Positions 44,103-52,620 are shown, counted from the first letter of the stretch. The stretch: 53,122 nucleotides of DNA from Sulfobacillus sp. (GCA_027343695.1 DAHWKJ010000036.1:1-53122); one strand, 5' to 3'. The notes: generated by a model not told the origin, from the sequence alone. Translations and numbers: made by a program.

Positions 44103-45229
44103 GCCAAGCCTCGTTGTCTTTGGTCCGTGGCCCGGTGGTACCACCCGACCAGTTCGCGTGTTGGCAGGCTCCATCCCCATCTCTCCGCCTCATTCCGTGC
44201 ATAGTGTTTCAAGGTTTCTAGGTTGTTGCTCGTAAAGAAATTCTCGATAATCTCGCCGATACGTTCGGGGTGATCTGGAGAAAATAAGGCCCCGGCACCA
44301 CTGTCGTCCACCAGCTCGTGTGTCGGGAGACTTTCTGCAGCCACAATCGGGAGGCCCGACGCCATGGCTTCTAGCAACACCAATCCCAAGGTTTCTGTGG
44401 TCGAAGGAAAAATGAAAAAGTCGGCGGAGGCATAAGCCGTAGCTAAATCGGACCCCAACAATTTCCCCACGAAAGACGTAGGTGTCCCCTTAAACTGATC
44501 CCGAAGAATACCTTGCGCTGGCCCCTCTCCAACCAAGGCCAAGTGCAGGTTAGGGTTATGGCCAAAGAGGCTCTCGAGCCGATTAAGTCCTTTTTCCAGC
44601 GCTATCCGACCGACATAGAGAGCAATCATTCGATCGGGATGTCCGTCCGTCAACCGATGCCGCATCTCTTCCGAACGATGCCGGGGATTAAAGAGGTCGA
44701 GATCCACACCGCGACGCCAAACCGACACGCGTTGAATCCCTTGCGATTCCAGCACCCGCTTCATGGCCTCGGAGGTTGCCAGATTGAGATGAGCACGGTT
44801 ATGTAGAGCACGGAGTATGGTCCAAATTAATGGTTTAGTAAAACCCAAATGATAGAAGTCGGCATATCCGGCAATGTTGGTATGATAAGACGCTACAATC
44901 GGAATTTTTAGCCGGGTCCCACTCAGAACCCCTGCCACGCCCAGCACAAAGGGATTAACGACATGAATAACGTCCGGTTGAAATTCTTCCAAATAGCCCT
45001 TGACTCTCGGCAACGGTAATCCCCAGGGCTTCCCCCCGTAGATGAACCCAACCGAAACGTTGGGCACGTCACGGACTGGGATCCCCTCAAAAGTGGGCGC
45101 ACCTCCCCGTGGCGCGATGATGAGTAGCTCATGGCCCATGGCTTTAAGCTCCCGAACCGTCGCCGTAATGCGAGTGACGACCCCATCCGTAGCAGGCCAC
45201 CAGGTTTCTGTCACAAATGCAATGCGCAT
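44099..45229 (-). CDS. GT4 glycosyltransferase (SqdX/PimB-like)
   Basis: The protein has 376 residues with the GT-B fold. N-terminal MRIAFVTETWWPATDGVV, the acceptor side SYHTNIAGYADFY, the WRRGVDLDLFNP linker, and the donor site YVGRIALEKGLNRL and FFIFPSTTETLGLVLLEAMASG match the GT4 group that includes sulfoquinovosyl- and mannosyl-transferases of membrane lipids. A glycolipid role is likely; the sugar is not deducible. It is the first of two genes with GtrA. Confidence 0.85.
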   Translation of the reverse strand: MRIAFVTETWWPATDGVVTRITATVRELKAMGHELLIIAPRGGAPTFEGIPVRDVPNVSVGFIYGGKPWGLPLPRVKGYLEEFQPDVIHVVNPFVLGVAGVLSGTRLKIPIVASYHTNIAGYADFYHLGFTKPLIWTILRALHNRAHLNLATSEAMKRVLESQGIQRVSVWRRGVDLDLFNPRHRSEEMRHRLTDGHPDRMIALYVGRIALEKGLNRLESLFGHNPNLHLALVGEGPAQGILRDQFKGTPTSFVGKLLGSDLATAYASADFFIFPSTTETLGLVLLEAMASGLPIVAAESLPTHELVDDSGAGALFSPDHPERIGEIIENFFTSNNLETLKHYARNEAERWGWSLPTRELVGWYHRATDQRQRGLA

Positions 45230-45400
45230 AGACCTTCACACCTACCTAAAAATCTCCAAAATTATGACAGCCGGAATAACCAACCCAGTATAGCATAGGG
45301 ATGATGCCCTTCTCTAGCCAATATCTCGTCAATTGCACCTTGGCGAAAGCTGCCAGTTATGTCAGAATAGAGATCAAACTCGATTGGAGGAGGTCATCAC

Positions 45401-45679
45401 ATGAGTGATCGAAATTGGGATCGTGTCACGGGATTGATTTTAGGTGCATCGGTCGGCCTCATCGCAGGCCTATTATTAGCGCCAACGGCGGGTTCTGACA
45501 CCAGAGATACGTTAAAAAAGAAGACTCAGGACTCGTTAGGGCAATTTCAAGACAGCGTCCGCGATATACGAGATAATTTAGCCCGGCGAGGGCAGGATTT
45601 GATCAAAAGAGGGGTAACAGAAATCCCGCTGGAGGACGATGCCGTCCCCACACCGTCTGACGAAGGCGAAGGCGCATGA
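45401..45679 (+). CDS. YtxH-like envelope protein
   Basis: The protein has 92 residues. One glycine/alanine-rich TM segment (GLILGASVGLIAGLLLAPTAG) is followed by SDTRDTLKKK and an amphipathic, probably coiled-coil tail, the YtxH pattern (general-stress-associated in Bacillus). GGAGGAGG precedes the ATG. It overlaps the next gene by ATGA; the two make a unit. Confidence 0.8.
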   Translation: MSDRNWDRVTGLILGASVGLIAGLLLAPTAGSDTRDTLKKKTQDSLGQFQDSVRDIRDNLARRGQDLIKRGVTEIPLEDDAVPTPSDEGEGA

Positions 45680-46113
45680 GTATTAGCACGGCACTCACGA
45701 TTATTGCCGTGTCGTTTGGTACCTTAACCCTCTTAGCACTCGCCGGTGTTATCGTCTTGTTCCAGTTGGTCAAACGGCTGGTTACCTTGGAAAAATCGGT
45801 GGTGCACGAGATTGTAGAACTCCGGCAGGATGTACAAGGCGTTCTACACCATGCCCGGGACACCTCCGAACAGGTATCGAAAACCATTCAAGAAGTGCGA
45901 CAGGGTGCTTATAATGTTGGACTACTGGTTTCTGGTGTGACGTCTTGGTTCGTCACCCGTAAGCAATTAAAAAAGTCTGCATCCCAACCGGTAGAATCTC
46001 AGCCCTGGTGGATAAACGGGCTCGCGGTCACCTGGTCTATGGTCAAAAGTGCTCGCCGTCGCGCCGCGTCCAAATCCTCTTTAGCCTCTACAAAAAAGAG
46101 CGTCGGCGATTAA
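45676..46113 (+). CDS. DUF948-like membrane protein
   Basis: The protein has 145 residues. One N-terminal TM helix (about 7-30) is followed by a long helical stretch (LVTLEKSVVHEIVELRQDVQ) and a basic tail. This fits DUF948, often paired with YtxH proteins in Firmicutes as here. The role is unknown. Its stop overlaps that of the convergent Nudix gene by 4 bases. Confidence 0.7.
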   Translation: MSISTALTIIAVSFGTLTLLALAGVIVLFQLVKRLVTLEKSVVHEIVELRQDVQGVLHHARDTSEQVSKTIQEVRQGAYNVGLLVSGVTSWFVTRKQLKKSASQPVESQPWWINGLAVTWSMVKSARRRAASKSSLASTKKSVGD

Positions 46114-46682
46114 CGGGTCCCCATACGTTCGAGTTCGATCCTATGGTGAAAAAGTCGCATCACCTGTTGATGGACACTAAACGCCAGTGGTGGCACCTGG
46201 TCCCTTTTGAACCAGGCGGCGCTTAAAGCATCCGTTCCGGCCTTAAGCGTACCACTGACCGGGCGTGACACATAAAACGTAATAATCGTCTCATTATTCG
46301 GCGTGGACCAGGTCCCGAGAAGTGCATTCATTGCCACCACTAAACCGGTTTCTTCATGCACTTCCCGAATGGCCGCGCTGCGTAGTGATTCGCCCGCTTC
46401 AACGCCGCCCCCAGGAAATGTATACCCGCCCGTTTCGGGCGGGTATCGCCGTGTCACGAGCAATACCGCATCGTTGGGTTCATCGTAGACGACGGCTGCC
46501 ACGGCCGGTAGTGGTCGCTCCCAATAGACAAATCCACACTGTGCACAGTAACGTCGCGACTTACCATCCAAACTATTATCGCTCAGTAAAACCCCACACA
46601 GTGGGCAGTATTTCCATTGCTGAGGTGGCGCGTGTCGCCATTGTACAAAAAGATTTAGGTCGTCATCCTGGCCCATTCCCAT
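46110..46682 (-). CDS. Nudix hydrolase with N-terminal zinc ribbon
   Basis: The protein has about 190 residues. A zinc ribbon CPLCG..YCAQCGF (about 24-46) precedes a Nudix domain with box GGGVEAGESLRSAAIREVHEETGL, of which the catalytic REVHEETG part is intact. This resembles NudC-like or ADP-ribose pyrophosphatases. The start is an ATG at 46682 or 46676; a longer frame would overlap the encapsulin gene. It lies 8 bases after the encapsulin stop and may be cotranscribed with the compartment genes. Confidence 0.82.
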   Translation of the reverse strand: MGMGQDDDLNLFVQWRHAPPQQWKYCPLCGVLLSDNSLDGKSRRYCAQCGFVYWERPLPAVAAVVYDEPNDAVLLVTRRYPPETGGYTFPGGGVEAGESLRSAAIREVHEETGLVVAMNALLGTWSTPNNETIITFYVSRPVSGTLKAGTDALSAAWFKRDQVPPLAFSVHQQVMRLFHHRIELERMGTR

Positions 46683-46690
46683 CACCCAGA

Positions 46691-47536
46691 CTATTGTAGC
46701 ACAGGCGATAAATGGCAAATTGCTTGAGGACGCTTGATACGCACCGTCAGCGTCTCAAGAACCCGAAAATAATGGTTCATCGAGCTCGATTCTAAAAATG
46801 CCACGGTAGCGTCAATGCCCACGGCAACATCAATATTTTCGGCTCCCGTCGCTATGACCAGCATCGTCGAATCCGGCAGCAAAGGTGTCACAAAGACGCC
46901 ACCCTGGACCAATTTTTGAATCTGATCAATCTCGAGCACCCCACTATTGCCAAAAAGTCGATGCCAAGCCGCATAGCCCGCCGTACCGACCACCACGCTA
47001 AAAGGTGGAAAAAAGCCCACGCTGGTAAGCTCCGTGACAGCCTTGACCACGTCTCGGTATCCTGAATCGGGTTCTTGCCAACCTTCGGTCGATAAATTTT
47101 GGCGCCCGTTCACGGACGTCAGCCCGTCAATGTGTATCGATTGATTCCCATAGAGAATCAATTCATCTTCAGCGGTGGCCAAGAAACTGGCAGCAGCCTC
47201 CGCCATCGACCAGTCTACGGGAATCCCTTCACGATGGGAGGACTCCAGATCTCGCCAAAACAAGACAAAGTCTTTGTGCAATAACGGGATTTTCTGGTAC
47301 ACCCGGCCGGAGAACGCCACGGGGTCATCATGTTGACCCACCATATCCACCTGCCCCCGCTCGCGACCCGGATAGCGATCCGTAGGGATTACTTGTACCG
47401 CGCTACCAAGGGGCCCGTATAGAGAGAGAAAACGACGACAAACAACTTGCCGTTTGATAATACCTTGTACCGCATGATCCAATTCAGCCCACTGAATTGG
47501 ATCGAGGGGTGCGTCCTCCCGCAACAAAAAGTCCAT
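46691..47536 (-). CDS. Encapsulin shell protein (family 1)
   Basis: The protein has 281 residues starting MDFLLREDAPLDPIQW, which is the standard encapsulin start; GGAGGG lies about 10 bases upstream, only 4 bases separate it from the cargo stop, and a longer frame would overlap the cargo. Further marks are GIIKRQVVCRRFLSLYGPLG, DFVLFWRDLE and the C-terminal FRVLETLTVRIKRPQAI. The HK97-fold subunit self-assembles into an icosahedral protein shell that encloses enzymes with a loading peptide. The cargo gene is directly upstream. Confidence 0.93.
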   Translation of the reverse strand: MDFLLREDAPLDPIQWAELDHAVQGIIKRQVVCRRFLSLYGPLGSAVQVIPTDRYPGRERGQVDMVGQHDDPVAFSGRVYQKIPLLHKDFVLFWRDLESSHREGIPVDWSMAEAAASFLATAEDELILYGNQSIHIDGLTSVNGRQNLSTEGWQEPDSGYRDVVKAVTELTSVGFFPPFSVVVGTAGYAAWHRLFGNSGVLEIDQIQKLVQGGVFVTPLLPDSTMLVIATGAENIDVAVGIDATVAFLESSSMNHYFRVLETLTVRIKRPQAICHLSPVLQ

Positions 47537-47540
47537 CAGT

Positions 47541-48437
47541 CTAAGTCCCTCCCAAACCCCGGTATTCATCGCGTAGTGGCCCAACCGTCCATCCGTCTTT
47601 CTCTGATCGCAGCGAGTTTTGATAGTCTTCATGGGCCACAATCCGGTCCAACAACGGCAAGATCTCTGGATGGGTGTCGGTGGCCCAGCGACGCACCGCC
47701 CTATAGCGCTCTAGTTCTCGTGCTTCGTCGCTCTCCAATGGGTTAAGGCCGTGGCCTAGGAACAATCTCCCGAGTGGCGGCACGACCCCGATATGAGCCA
47801 GTTGCTCCGCGACCCACCCCAGGTGTCTCATTTCGTCGACCGCACGGTCCTCCTCATCCATACCAACATGCCGCTGATGGTGTTTAATAAACGACTCCAT
47901 CAAGTGGGTCAACACGGCCTGATATTCGATACCCACGAGGGTTTCAAGCTGAACGGCTACATTGGCCACGTCCTCCCCCGGGTGTTGGTCGCCCCAGGGC
48001 TCCCCCTGCTGTTGGTCTAACCACTCCGTGAATTGCCGATAATGATCCTTTTCGTCGATCACAATGCGCGCCAGCAGATGCTGGATTTTCGAGTCGGAAA
48101 TTGTCGCCATGTGGTCTTCATATTGTTGGATGGCATCGATCTCTGCCTGTATGTCCTGTTCCATCGCATCGCGCATACTCGTCGCCGAACGCATCACAGG
48201 AGTCGTCAAATCCGGGATTCCCCCTAAGGCCACCACGCTATGGGACAACCACTTTAAATGCCGCATCTCATCGCGGGCTATCTGTTCAATCTGAGGGCCA
48301 TACTGGTGTGCGACTGTCCACGCCTGGGTGAGATAATGCACGATGGCATCATGTTCACCGCAAATATCTTGATTCAAAAGACGGGTATACACTATTCGAT
48401 CTAAACCCACGAGGAGCCATGCCTCCCAATAACCCAC
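47541..48437 (-). CDS. Encapsulin cargo: double ferritin-like diiron protein
   Basis: The protein has 298 residues. It appears to be two ferritin/rubrerythrin-like four-helix units: ExxH-type iron ligands are visible in ARDEMRHLKW, DEKDHYRQF, LVGIEYQAV and VDEMRHLGW. The last 18 residues, DGWTVGPLRDEYRGLGGT, resemble encapsulin loading peptides (TVGSL type), with Pro for Ser and extra residues beyond. Probable role: iron oxidation or storage, or peroxide handling, inside the shell. The GTG at 48437 has no clear ribosome site; a GTG at 48410 with GGGAGG upstream is a good alternative. The assignment as cargo is from context plus peptide. Confidence 0.82.
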   Translation of the reverse strand: MGYWEAWLLVGLDRIVYTRLLNQDICGEHDAIVHYLTQAWTVAHQYGPQIEQIARDEMRHLKWLSHSVVALGGIPDLTTPVMRSATSMRDAMEQDIQAEIDAIQQYEDHMATISDSKIQHLLARIVIDEKDHYRQFTEWLDQQQGEPWGDQHPGEDVANVAVQLETLVGIEYQAVLTHLMESFIKHHQRHVGMDEEDRAVDEMRHLGWVAEQLAHIGVVPPLGRLFLGHGLNPLESDEARELERYRAVRRWATDTHPEILPLLDRIVAHEDYQNSLRSEKDGWTVGPLRDEYRGLGGT

Positions 48438-48450
48438 GGTGTTCCGGGAA

Positions 48451-48672
48451 TTATTTCCTGGAAAATGTCTTACATGCTGTCTCCTGGCAACTTTCGGCGG
48501 GGGTTTCCCCGATTTGACTGACGATCATGGCCGTATCGCGGGAATCCACCGATTCAGGATACTGGCTTGAAGCCTGGTCGGTCGTAATGAGGATACTTTC
48601 CGCATGACAAAAATTTTCTTGAGCCCAAAAATAACAGTTATCCACGGTACAACGCACCGATACCTGAGGCAT
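48451..48672 (-). CDS. DUF1540 small Cys-rich protein
   Basis: The protein has 73 residues starting MPQVSVRCTVDNC, with GGGAGG upstream fixing this ATG. The pattern VRCTVDNCYFW, NFCHAESILIT and later SCQETACKTF is DUF1540, which probably binds a metal through its cysteines. It lies 13 bases before the ferritin-like cargo and so heads the encapsulin operon. A link to iron or redox is likely but unproven. Confidence 0.82.
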   Translation of the reverse strand: MPQVSVRCTVDNCYFWAQENFCHAESILITTDQASSQYPESVDSRDTAMIVSQIGETPAESCQETACKTFSRK

Positions 48673-48798
48673 CACGTAATTCCTCCCACACATCCAATTT
48701 TTAATCCATGTCTCTGGTGTTTAGAGTCTCCAAATCCATCTCGGGCATACAAAAAGTGCCGCACGTCAGACGCACGGCAGCAAATTTTTAGGGGTATG

Positions 48799-48918
48799 CG
48801 GATTTTATGATGGATCCCGCCATTTACACGGTATTCATCATGGTGGTGCCAATGCGGATTTTGTGATGGATCGAATCGGACCGTCCCGTGCAGGCAAAAC
48901 CGGATTATGTGATTGATC
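48799..48918. repeat. Three spaced 18-bp repeats
   Basis: CGGATTTTATGATGGATC (48799), CGGATTTTGTGATGGATC (48855) and CGGATTATGTGATTGATC (48901) recur at spacings of 56 and 46 bp. Multiple end repeats of this kind are typical of IS21-type ends, but an operator array is also possible. Confidence 0.6.
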
Positions 48919-49041
48919 GGAACGATCGTGTGAGGAGGTTCTCCTTCCGGTCAGCCCGCAAAGACGAGTGTAAACGGCCGAGTATTGATGTATTCTGGAA
49001 CCGAAACTCTTAAGGCGCTAAAGGGCCGGATCGTATTATCA

Positions 49042-49077
49042 GGTCACCAGGAAACTGGTTGACCTTCTTTCTTTTTT
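49042..49077 (+). terminator. GNRA-loop hairpin with T-tract
   Basis: GGTCACCAG-GAAA-CTGGTTGACC forms a 9-bp stem with one bulged T and a GAAA tetraloop, followed by TTCTTTCTTTTTT. It has the form of a strong forward-strand terminator although no gene precedes it closely, so it may end a small RNA or lie inside the IS leader. Confidence 0.65.
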
Positions 49078-49166
49078 GAGGGTGTATTGAGGTAGCCGGG
49101 TGGACGTCCGGGCCGGTGGGTTCCGAACCCGTGGGCTAATTTGTCCACCCCCTATCTTGTCGACGC
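49078..49166 (+). ncRNA. Candidate bridge RNA segment of IS110 element
   Basis: GGGTGGAC (49098-49105) pairs perfectly with GTCCACCC (49143-49150), enclosing a second helix GGGTT-ccg-AACCC (49118-49130). IS110-group elements encode their bridge RNA in the non-coding end upstream of the transposase. The RNA limits and loops are not determined. Confidence 0.4.
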
Positions 49167-49271
49167 ATGTTTGCAGCTGGTTGGGCCGATGAGCCCGCAT
49201 CACACGCGAAGCTATGGTACGACAAGGTGGTAGGGGGATCCCGGTCCATTCTAGGGAAGGGAGCAATTGTT

Positions 49272-50477
49272 GTGATTCCTGTTGTGGGGCTGGATGTGGC
49301 GAAAGGGGCCACCGAAGGCCAAGCATTTCTGGACAAGGGCCAGCCATATGGCCCGCATTTTCAGATTCTCCATACCACAGCGGGGTTCGCGCAGTTTGAG
49401 GCGCGACTCCAGGACGTGGCCCGCCAAGCGGGCCAGCCGCCCACTATGGTGTTGGAGTCCACGGGACATTACCATATCCCGATCGTGCGGTTCTTGGAGG
49501 AGCACGGCTATGCTTATGTCCTGCTCAATCCGCTGATTCCACACCAGGCGAAGCAGGCCGCGAGTCTCCGCAAGGTGAAAACTGATGCGGTGGACGCCTA
49601 CCGCCTGGGCACCCTGTTTTACAAGGAGGAGCTGGAACCCGCGCGCCGACGGAGCGGCGCGTTGCTGGACCTGCGGCAACTCACGCGGCAGCGAGAGGCC
49701 GTGACCGGCCTCTACGTGCAAACGAAGCTGCAGTTTCGGGCGATCTTGGATGCCGTGTTTCCGGAGTACGTCGGGGTCTTTGGGGCGTTGTATTCCCAGG
49801 TGTCTCTGAAGACGCTGGCGGCCTTTTCGACCGCCCAGGCCGTCTTATCCACCACGGACGCGACCCTAGTACAGACCATTCGGGACGCGTGTCCCAGTCG
49901 GCCGGTAGCGTGGGCTGCCGCTAAGGCGGGGCGGTTGCGGGACGCGGCGGAGCGCAATCCCGTGCGGACAGCGGACGTGCCCCATCAGGCGTTCAGCTTG
50001 CGCTTGTACATCCGCATGATTGGGGAGTACCAGGCGCACCTTAAGGCGCTGGACGACGAAATTGCCGGGCTCGCGCAGGGCATTGAGGCATGTCGCCTCA
50101 TCCAGTCGATTCCGGGGATTGGGAGCACCTTGGCCGCCGCCATTATCGCGGAAATCGGGGAGATCACTCGGTTCGATAATGCCCGGAAGCTGGTGGCGTT
50201 TGCCGGCGTCGACCCGCGGGTGCATGAGTCAGGGCAATTTAAAGCGACGGTGAACCGCATCACCAAACGGGGGGCTTACCGCCTGCGCCACGCCCTGTTC
50301 CTGGCGGTACTCTGTAGCTTACGGGCGGCGGGGAGCAAACGATTGCAGGCCTTTTACCATACCAAACGGGCGGCGGGGAAACCGCACAAAGTGGTCGTGG
50401 TGGCCTGCATCAACAAGCTTTTGCGCTGGATTTATACGGTCTTGACGCGCCGGGAAGCGTTCGTCGACATCGCGTAA
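49272..50477 (+). CDS. IS110-family transposase, intact
   Basis: The protein has 401 residues from a GTG with GGGAG 8 bases upstream; the frame is open back to an ATG at 49167. DEDD catalytic residues: VGLDVAKG, VLESTGHY and KTDAVDAYRL. The C-terminal Tnp20 domain has the IQSIPGIGSTLAAAI segment and AGVDPRVHESG, which provides the nucleophilic Ser. IS110 recombinases insert a circular element into a short target under guidance of a bridge RNA. The gene is undamaged, so the element may be active. It has a higher G+C content by eye than the flanks. Confidence 0.93.
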   Translation: MIPVVGLDVAKGATEGQAFLDKGQPYGPHFQILHTTAGFAQFEARLQDVARQAGQPPTMVLESTGHYHIPIVRFLEEHGYAYVLLNPLIPHQAKQAASLRKVKTDAVDAYRLGTLFYKEELEPARRRSGALLDLRQLTRQREAVTGLYVQTKLQFRAILDAVFPEYVGVFGALYSQVSLKTLAAFSTAQAVLSTTDATLVQTIRDACPSRPVAWAAAKAGRLRDAAERNPVRTADVPHQAFSLRLYIRMIGEYQAHLKALDDEIAGLAQGIEACRLIQSIPGIGSTLAAAIIAEIGEITRFDNARKLVAFAGVDPRVHESGQFKATVNRITKRGAYRLRHALFLAVLCSLRAAGSKRLQAFYHTKRAAGKPHKVVVVACINKLLRWIYTVLTRREAFVDIA

Positions 50478-50792
50478 TCCGGCTCTCTGAACAATACCAA
50501 AACCTTCCATTCGCCGGAAGGTGTATTTGGTGTACCCTTCTGAGGGTATCACAACTCCCGAAAAAATTCCCCATAGGTCTTGACAAGCTATTAGCTGGGT
50601 TAGTCCCGTAGAGACTTTTTGACTATTGAGTTCTCCGCTAATAAAACGTACAGTTTGGGTGAAAAATCCAAGTGACAGTTTAAGGGTTGGGGGGAAGGTT
50701 CTGTGTTGACGTTGACAAAAATTGTCTTGACTTCGAAAGTTCCCGATATCCCGCAACGGGCTGTGCGGTGGGACGTGGCGTAGCCACTGTTT
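50478..50792. other. Gene-free 3' flank of the IS110 element
   Basis: No gene was found. Hairpins ACCTTCC/GGAAGGT (near 50508) and TACCCT/AGGGTA (near 50534) follow the transposase, and GACAA-aaa-TTGTC lies near 50715. The right end of the element should be within this stretch but was not fixed. Confidence 0.4.
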
Positions 50793-51617
50793 TTGCCGGA
50801 TATGGTGGGTGATATTCCGGCAGGGAACACCAAGTCGGTAGTGCCGTTAGCACGCTGGTTCTGGGAGACCATGGGGTGCGTAATGGGTCGGCTTCGGCCT
50901 GATAGTCCAGAGGTTGTGTGGTGTGTTGTTCCTTCATTAACGCCCGCCGCCGAGGACTTTGTTATTCGACTGGCGTCATTTTGGTCGGACTATGTGGTTG
51001 ACTACCGCACGGAGTTCAGCGACAACAACTGTTGGCGTGCGCCCGTGCTCAACGTGTTTGGGAAAGAAAGCCCGAGTGCGGCTCAGGTGCGAATGACGCG
51101 AGACTATGGATCTGGGAAGACGGCGCATTACGCCATGCCGTTGTTGGGGATAGGGCGGGCGTTTATGCGAGTCGAGGTAGTTCCGCCGAATAGCGCCACC
51201 GCTCGACTCCACAGCCATTCTGCAGTCGACGAGTATTACCTGATATTGGCTGGCCGAGCTCTGTTGAGAATGGGATCCCACGAGGTCGAGGTCGGCCCGG
51301 GAACCCTTATTGGCAAACCAACGGGGCCAGACTTGACCAGCCATTTGGTGACATCGCTTGGGGAGAGTGTGACGGTCCTAGATATGGAAATTTGGCCAGA
51401 CCGCGAGTTTCGGAGCAAGGACATCGTCTACTACCCGGACCAACGTGAGGTATTGTGGCGGGGCGAGGGCTGGCAGGGTGCCCATGTCGATTCGGCTTTG
51501 GAGTCCGCTGATAACCTCCTCCGGCATTACGACGACGGTTATGTTCGAGAAGTTGACGGGAGCTGGCACCCGGCCAATATTCCCGGGACCAAACCCAGAG
51601 ACCCTGGTCGAGGCTAA
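50793..51617 (+). CDS. Cupin-domain protein
   Basis: The frame has 274 codons. The C-terminal half holds a cupin: RLHSHSAVDEYYLILAGRA with the metal-binding His/His/Glu, then GTLIGKPTG and a later His in TSHLV. This could be an isomerase, dioxygenase or sugar-binding fold; nothing more specific is visible. The N-terminal ~95 residues are unrecognised. The start is unsure: a TTG at 50793, or an ATG at 50871 preceded by GGGAG. It lies just beyond the IS110 element. Confidence 0.65.
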   Translation: MPDMVGDIPAGNTKSVVPLARWFWETMGCVMGRLRPDSPEVVWCVVPSLTPAAEDFVIRLASFWSDYVVDYRTEFSDNNCWRAPVLNVFGKESPSAAQVRMTRDYGSGKTAHYAMPLLGIGRAFMRVEVVPPNSATARLHSHSAVDEYYLILAGRALLRMGSHEVEVGPGTLIGKPTGPDLTSHLVTSLGESVTVLDMEIWPDREFRSKDIVYYPDQREVLWRGEGWQGAHVDSALESADNLLRHYDDGYVREVDGSWHPANIPGTKPRDPGRG

Positions 51618-52082
51618 AGGAAGAAGCCGATGAAAGCACACTGCCCGTCAAGGCCTTGCCGATTTCAATACCAATCACGCTTCTATAATGTTCTGTTCGA
51701 ATCATCTCGCCTCAAAACATGGGGGTGTGGATCAAGGAGGTAAGCCCGTGAGCCCGATAGGGCTCAATGCCTGTCTCTGCATCCGACGGGCTCGATGCCC
51801 GGAGGGCGCACCGGGAGGGTGGAAGCCCTGGCCTTCAGGGCTTCCACTGTTATGGTTCTCATCGATCGACAGATATAGGTAAATCGACAACGTGAGTCGA
51901 GTTCCTTTGCCGACTTCTTCATGGGTGGCAACGTTACAAGGTTAATAGTGCATTAACGGGGGCGAGAACGCAGCAAGACCCAAGTGCTTCTGATACCGGA
52001 TCGCGTACGTTGAACCTCCCACCCGGTGGAAACTGGGATATGATGCATGTGTCTAAAAATCCCAATGTGTGGAGGAATCTCG
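51618..52082. other. Gene-free region with IS200/IS605-like end structure
   Basis: There is no credible gene. The interval 51740-51850 is a string of hairpins described next; the remainder shows nothing recognisable. Confidence 0.45.
51740..51850 (+). ncRNA. Structured segment resembling an omegaRNA/IS605 right end
   Basis: Hairpins follow one another: GAGCCC-gata-GGGCTC (51750-51765), CGGGC-tcgat-GCCCG (51787-51801) and a perfect 12-bp GTGGAAGCCCTG/CAGGGCTTCCAC (51819-51847). A final GAAGCCC..GGGCTTC hairpin is typical of the 3' end of TnpB-type omegaRNAs and IS200/IS605 right ends. No tnpB gene is next to it, so it would be a relic or a non-autonomous element. Confidence 0.4.
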
Positions 52083-52565
52083 ATGAACCCTCTTCGTGTG
52101 GCCACTCAAGACGATGTGGATGTGATTGCAGACCTCATTCAAGAAAAGCGCCTCCAATACGAACACTACCAGCCGATATTTTGGCGGGTGGCACCATCCG
52201 CGCGGGACAACCACCGCGGATTTCTGGCGAAGGTGCTGGCCAACGAACGGACGATTGCCTGGATCTGGGAGGAAACCCCAGGGACCGTGGAAGGGTTCAT
52301 TATTGCCAACATCATTGCAGCGCCTCCGGTATATGAGCCCGGGGGTCCCACGTGTATGGTGGATGACTATTGGGTACGCGGGGGCGAGCGGTGGGAGACC
52401 ATCGGTCAGGCTTTGCTGGACGCGGTGTGTGTCCGAGCGCGATCGGAATTTGGCGCGGCTCAAGTCTTAGTCGTGTGCGGGCATCAGGACACGGCCAAAC
52501 GCACCATGTTGCGCGATCAAGGCTTGGAAATTGCCTCCGAATGGTACGTGAAAGGGCTCAAGTGA
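52083..52565 (+). CDS. GNAT-family N-acetyltransferase
   Basis: The protein has 160 residues starting MNPLRVATQDDVD; GTGGAGGAA precedes this ATG. The layout of a GNAT fold is present: N-terminal IADLIQEKRL, central VEGFIIANII strand, CMVDDYWVRGGERWETIGQALLDAV for the acetyl-CoA pyrophosphate loop region, and a C-terminal VVCGHQDTAKRTML. The usual Q/RxxGxG/A loop is loose (RWETIGQA), so the family call is good but not certain. The acceptor is unknown. Confidence 0.75.
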   Translation: MNPLRVATQDDVDVIADLIQEKRLQYEHYQPIFWRVAPSARDNHRGFLAKVLANERTIAWIWEETPGTVEGFIIANIIAAPPVYEPGGPTCMVDDYWVRGGERWETIGQALLDAVCVRARSEFGAAQVLVVCGHQDTAKRTMLRDQGLEIASEWYVKGLK

Positions 52566-52620
52566 TGGGTGTTGGTAACGGTCGCCAGGCGTTGTTCGTT
52601 TCACGACCGAGGTGAATCTC

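Larger units (their letters stand above)
48673..49271. other. Gene-free region between the encapsulin operon and the IS110 transposase
   Basis: This stretch holds the promoter side of the encapsulin operon, three short direct repeats, a terminator and a candidate IS110 leader RNA, listed separately. No gene is credible. Confidence 0.5.
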
